This document shows, piece after piece, positions 5,810 to 7,904 of a stretch of DNA of 7,904 nucleotides (position 1 is its first letter; each line of letters starts with the position of its first letter). The stretch spans positions 1 through 7,904 of the forward strand of contig JAJQID010000201.1 of NCBI GenBank assembly GCA_021199405.1, given 5' to 3'. Below the pieces are notes generated by a model. It worked only from the letters and a program-made list of their open reading frames with translations. It was not told where the DNA came from and did not search any database. Both the position numbers and the translations under genes were made by a program. The stretch is from Lachnospiraceae bacterium. GTDB lineage: Bacteria > Bacillota > Clostridia > Lachnospirales > Lachnospiraceae.

Positions 5810-7198
5810 TTATAGTGGGTTGTCAGAGGACTGCCCTCCGGATTGGGAATGATTATTTCCGTTTGGACTGCTGCCTTCGAAGGGGTTCATGCTTCCATTG
5901 CCGCCCCGGCCGTCCTGGCCCTGAGAGCCGTCATTACCCTGAGAACCGTCGTCATTGCCGGTATTCTCAACCTCCGGAAGGGCTGACTCTGCCTGAACGC
6001 CTACGGTAACGGTGATCTCCATGGTCTCCCCGTTCCGGTTCACAGTCAGAATGATTTCATCGCCAACCGAGGATTTGGAGACAAAGGTTACCAGATCATC
6101 GCTGCAGGTAATTTCGGTATCGTTGGCTCTGGTGATTACATCCCCTTCCTGCAGACCGGCTTCCTGCGCCGGACTGTCCTCTACAACTGAATATATCACC
6201 GCCCCTTCCGTCAGACCGGTATTCGCTGCCGCCGTAGTAGTGATATCTGTAATGGTCACGCCGATGTATGGGCTTTCAACAGTACCGGTTTCGATAATGC
6301 TTGTCACAATATCTGTCACCTGGCTGATCGGAATGGCAAAGCCGATGTTGTCTATGGAGGTACCGGAAGAGCTGCTGGAATACTTGGCGTTCACAATTCC
6401 TACCACCTCGCCGTACATGTTAAATAAAGCGCCGCCGGAATTTCCGGAGTTAATGGCGCAGTCCGTCTGAATCAGGTTCATGGTAAGGCCGGTGGATAAA
6501 GTGACCTCCCGGTCCAGCGCGCTTACCACTCCGGAGGTCAGGGAGAAGGTCAGCTCCCCAAGGGGATTGCCGATGGCCACCACGCCGTCTCCAATGTTCA
6601 GATCATCAGAGCTGCCCAATACCACAGCCTGTAAATCGGACGCTTCTATTTTCAGAACGGCCAGGTCATTGTCCTCATCGTAGCCGATCAGCTCCGCCTC
6701 ATAGGATGATCCGTCATAGGTGCTGACGGTAATTGCGTCCGAGTCCTCAACCACATGATAACAGGTCAGGATATATCCGTCTGAGGAAATAATGAAGCCG
6801 GAGCCGGATGCCGCCGATGTAGTCGTATACCCGAAATAATTGGTTGTGATGCTTGTGGTGATGCCCACGGTAGCATTCACATTTGCGGCATAAACCTCGG
6901 CTGCCGTCATCTCTTCCCCGGTGGAAGAAACCAGCTCCACTGACACTTCTGTCGCTTCTCGGGAGCTTGTCAGTATGGTTGTGGTGTCTGTTTCAGCGGA
7001 GGAAGCATGGCTGACCGCCAACGTGGCTCCCGCCCCTGCGGCCCCGCCGACCAGTGCGCAGCACAGCGCCAGCGCTACTGTTTTCGCGGCTCCCGAACGG
7101 CCTTTCTTTCGATGCTTCGGCTGTTTGCCCTCCTGCCCGTTTTCCGGTTGCGTATATCCATATTGATTGTTCTGTTCATTTATATTGTCATCGTACAT
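5810..7198 (-). CDS. htrA: Membrane-anchored HtrA/DegP-type serine protease with PDZ domain
   Basis: Envelope quality-control protease that degrades misfolded exported proteins (known for the family). The product is 462 residues. Layout: short Asn/Gln-rich cytoplasmic part (1-28), basic stretch HRKKGR, single N-terminal membrane anchor (about 38-62, AAKTVALALCCALVGGAAG), Thr/Ser-rich linker (about 64-95), trypsin-like domain (about 100-300), PDZ domain (about 310-400, GVTITDI through VTVG), and a low-complexity Gly/Ser/Asn/Asp tail (about 410-462). The catalytic triad is His148 (TCYHVV), Asp178 (DEDNDLAVLKI) and Ser254 (GNSGG), all intact. The start is ATG 7198, behind GAAAGGGG (7215-7208); an in-frame ATG 24 bases upstream has no ribosome site and would overlap this one. 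The catalytic domain faces outside the membrane. Monocistronic; upstream repeats suggest stress control. Confidence 0.95.
   Translation of the reverse strand: MYDDNINEQNNQYGYTQPENGQEGKQPKHRKKGRSGAAKTVALALCCALVGGAAGAGATLAVSHASSAETDTTTILTSSREATEVSVELVSSTGEEMTAAEVYAANVNATVGITTSITTNYFGYTTTSAASGSGFIISSDGYILTCYHVVEDSDAITVSTYDGSSYEAELIGYDEDNDLAVLKIEASDLQAVVLGSSDDLNIGDGVVAIGNPLGELTFSLTSGVVSALDREVTLSTGLTMNLIQTDCAINSGNSGGALFNMYGEVVGIVNAKYSSSSSGTSIDNIGFAIPISQVTDIVTSIIETGTVESPYIGVTITDITTTAAANTGLTEGAVIYSVVEDSPAQEAGLQEGDVITRANDTEITCSDDLVTFVSKSSVGDEIILTVNRNGETMEITVTVGVQAESALPEVENTGNDDGSQGNDGSQGQDGRGGNGSMNPFEGSSPNGNNHSQSGGQSSDNPL
5919..5955 (-). repeat. Short direct repeat in the HtrA C-terminal tail
   Basis: Two copies of about 18 bases begin CCCTGAGA at 5919 and 5937 on the plus strand. 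They encode the repeated N-D-(D)-G-S-Q-G stretch near residues 415-427 of HtrA. This is low-complexity linker DNA, likely variable in length between strains. Confidence 0.6.
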
Positions 7199-7235
7199 AA
7201 TATAACACCCCTTTCTGCACATTGTCTGAATTGCC

Positions 7236-7252
7236 TTATCCCTTTCGGATAA
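7236..7252. promoter_or_regulatory. Perfect 6-bp inverted repeat in the htrA leader/promoter region
   Basis: TTATCC (7236-7241) and GGATAA (7247-7252) are perfect inverted copies around a five-base spacer. The repeat touches the candidate -10 of htrA (7252-7257) and covers its likely transcription start. It may be an operator or a small leader hairpin; no T-tract follows it closely. Confidence 0.35.
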
Positions 7253-7281
7253 CTATATTCTGCCATTGGCCTGTGAATGAA
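7252..7281 (-). promoter_or_regulatory. Possible htrA promoter (weak -35)
   Basis: On the minus strand TATAGT (7257-7252; 5 of 6) is preceded, 18 bases away, by TTCATT (7281-7276; 3 of 6). A poor -35 next to upstream direct repeats fits a promoter that needs an activator. The start would be near 7245, giving a leader of about 47 bases. Confidence 0.35.
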
Positions 7282-7304
7282 TTTTGGAAATCCTGTGGCG
7301 TTTT

Positions 7305-7333
7305 GGTGAAAACCCGTTAAGAATTTGTGAAAA
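7305..7333 (-). promoter_or_regulatory. Direct repeats TTTTCACA / TTTTCACC, candidate response-regulator site for htrA
   Basis: On the minus strand TTTTCACA (7333-7326) and TTTTCACC (7312-7305) begin 21 bases apart, two helical turns, and each is followed by an A-run. They lie about 25 bases upstream of the candidate -35 of htrA. From memory, B. subtilis htrA-type promoters carry TTTTCA-type octamers used by the CssR regulator; the match here is by eye. Confidence 0.45.
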
Positions 7334-7397
7334 ACATAATCCGTTTGTAAACTTTGCCTTTGGTGTATGATTTCCTTCCAGGGAAAGATTATTTATA

Positions 7398-7426
7398 TTG
7401 CAACAATTTTGGCTCAAAGGTATAAT
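7398..7426 (+). promoter_or_regulatory. Strong sigma-A-type promoter of the GNAT gene
   Basis: TTGCAA (7398-7403; 5 of 6) and a perfect TATAAT (7421-7426) are separated by exactly 17 bases. Transcription would start near 7433, leaving a leader of about 20 bases with AAAGGA (7441-7446) six bases before the ATG at 7453. Confidence 0.75.
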
Positions 7427-7452
7427 GGCGAAAAAGAAGGAAAGGAAAAGCC

Positions 7453-7904
7453 ATGTACAGAGATTTTCTTGTAAATGATTTTAAAAGTCCGGCATTTCAG
7501 CGGGCCTTTCGGGAATATTTCGCAGAGATTGGTCTTGAAGCGAGGGACTGGGACGCTCTGTTTGAGGAAATGGAGCATGATGAAAATGGGGAGAACCTTA
7601 TGTTTGTCCGCTGTTCGGAGACCGGGCGGATCATCGGGTTTATCGAGTTTACCGTTATGAATATGGGCAGCTGGTTTTTCAGGGTTCAACTGGGGTTTGT
7701 GCGTGAGTTCTGGGTTGCCCGGGAGTACCGAAACAACGGACACGGAACGGAGCTGCTGGCGCTGGTTGAAGAGTATTTCAGGGAAAGAGATATCGGGTAT
7801 GTAGTTCTGACAACGTATACGGCGGAACGCTTTTACCTGAAACGGGGATATGAAAAAAATTTGTGCTTTTGGGCGAGAAATGAGGATCCGGTGTATCTGA
7901 AAAG
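7453..7904 (+). CDS. GNAT-family N-acetyltransferase, C-terminus cut by window edge
   Basis: Acetyl-CoA-dependent transferase of the GNAT superfamily; the acceptor cannot be predicted. The frame is open from ATG 7453 to the window edge, 150 full codons, already near the usual full length. Motif A is clear: a beta strand (VREFWVAREY) leads to the acetyl-CoA pyrophosphate loop RNNGHG at 93-98 (R/Q-x-x-G-x-G/A), followed by a helix (TELLALVEEYFRER). Motif B is seen in VVLTTYTAERFYLKRGYEK, the usual Y-x-x-x-G-F/Y ending. The N-terminal part contains two acidic helices and IIGFIEFTVM as a core strand. The ribosome site and promoter are good. It is divergent from htrA across a 254-base gap that holds the control sites of both. 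Confidence 0.85.
   Translation, partial: MYRDFLVNDFKSPAFQRAFREYFAEIGLEARDWDALFEEMEHDENGENLMFVRCSETGRIIGFIEFTVMNMGSWFFRVQLGFVREFWVAREYRNNGHGTELLALVEEYFRERDIGYVVLTTYTAERFYLKRGYEKNLCFWARNEDPVYLK

Noticed and set aside
6012..6470. 152-codon plus-strand ORF
   Set aside because: It is a mirror of htrA, whose protease and PDZ motifs occupy the opposite strand.
1..7904. New defence or biosynthetic system
   Set aside because: The intact genes are ordinary single-gene functions with their own promoters and terminators. No conserved multi-gene operon of unknown genes is visible.

Overview
The window looks like chromosomal DNA from a Clostridia-type Firmicute, most likely a Lachnospiraceae-like gut bacterium. 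The grounds are AGGAG-type ribosome binding sites, moderate GC, sigma-A-like promoters, and gene families common in that group: a GH2 glycosidase, a CE7 acetyl esterase, an HtrA protease with a Gly/Ser/Asn-rich tail, and a VbhA/Fic-type toxin-antitoxin remnant. The taxonomic call is inference. No RNA gene, CRISPR array, insertion sequence or complete mobile element was seen.

Left part (1-3220). A GH2 glycoside hydrolase on the minus strand runs off the left edge; 536 codons are present, including both candidate catalytic glutamates. Upstream of it, on the same strand, lies a broken TauE/SafE-type permease. Divergent from these, on the plus strand, is a complete CE7 acetylxylan esterase/cephalosporin-C deacetylase. 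Its stop codon sits in the loop of its own terminator. GH2 and CE7 together suggest breakdown of acetylated plant or host glycans.

Middle part (3219-5674). A fused, broken VbhA-antitoxin/Fic-toxin module lies on the minus strand. It is followed by a stretch with only a doubtful hydrophobic ORF, an intact RlmI-type 23S rRNA methyltransferase (plus), and a broken metallophosphoesterase (plus).

Right part (5700-7904). A membrane-anchored HtrA/DegP-type serine protease on the minus strand has a good terminator. Its upstream region carries a pair of TTTTCAC direct repeats 21 bp apart, reminiscent of envelope-stress (CssRS-type) control. A divergent GNAT acetyltransferase runs off the right edge behind a near-consensus promoter.

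The most unusual feature is decay. Three separate loci (TauE/SafE, VbhA-Fic, metallophosphoesterase) keep a recognisable start and a recognisable end, but have lost the middle and are out of frame across the joint. At the VbhA-Fic locus the joint lies in a 22-nt near-perfect palindrome. I do not see a convincing new multi-gene system. The repeated internal-deletion pattern and the HtrA control region are the points most worth checking.
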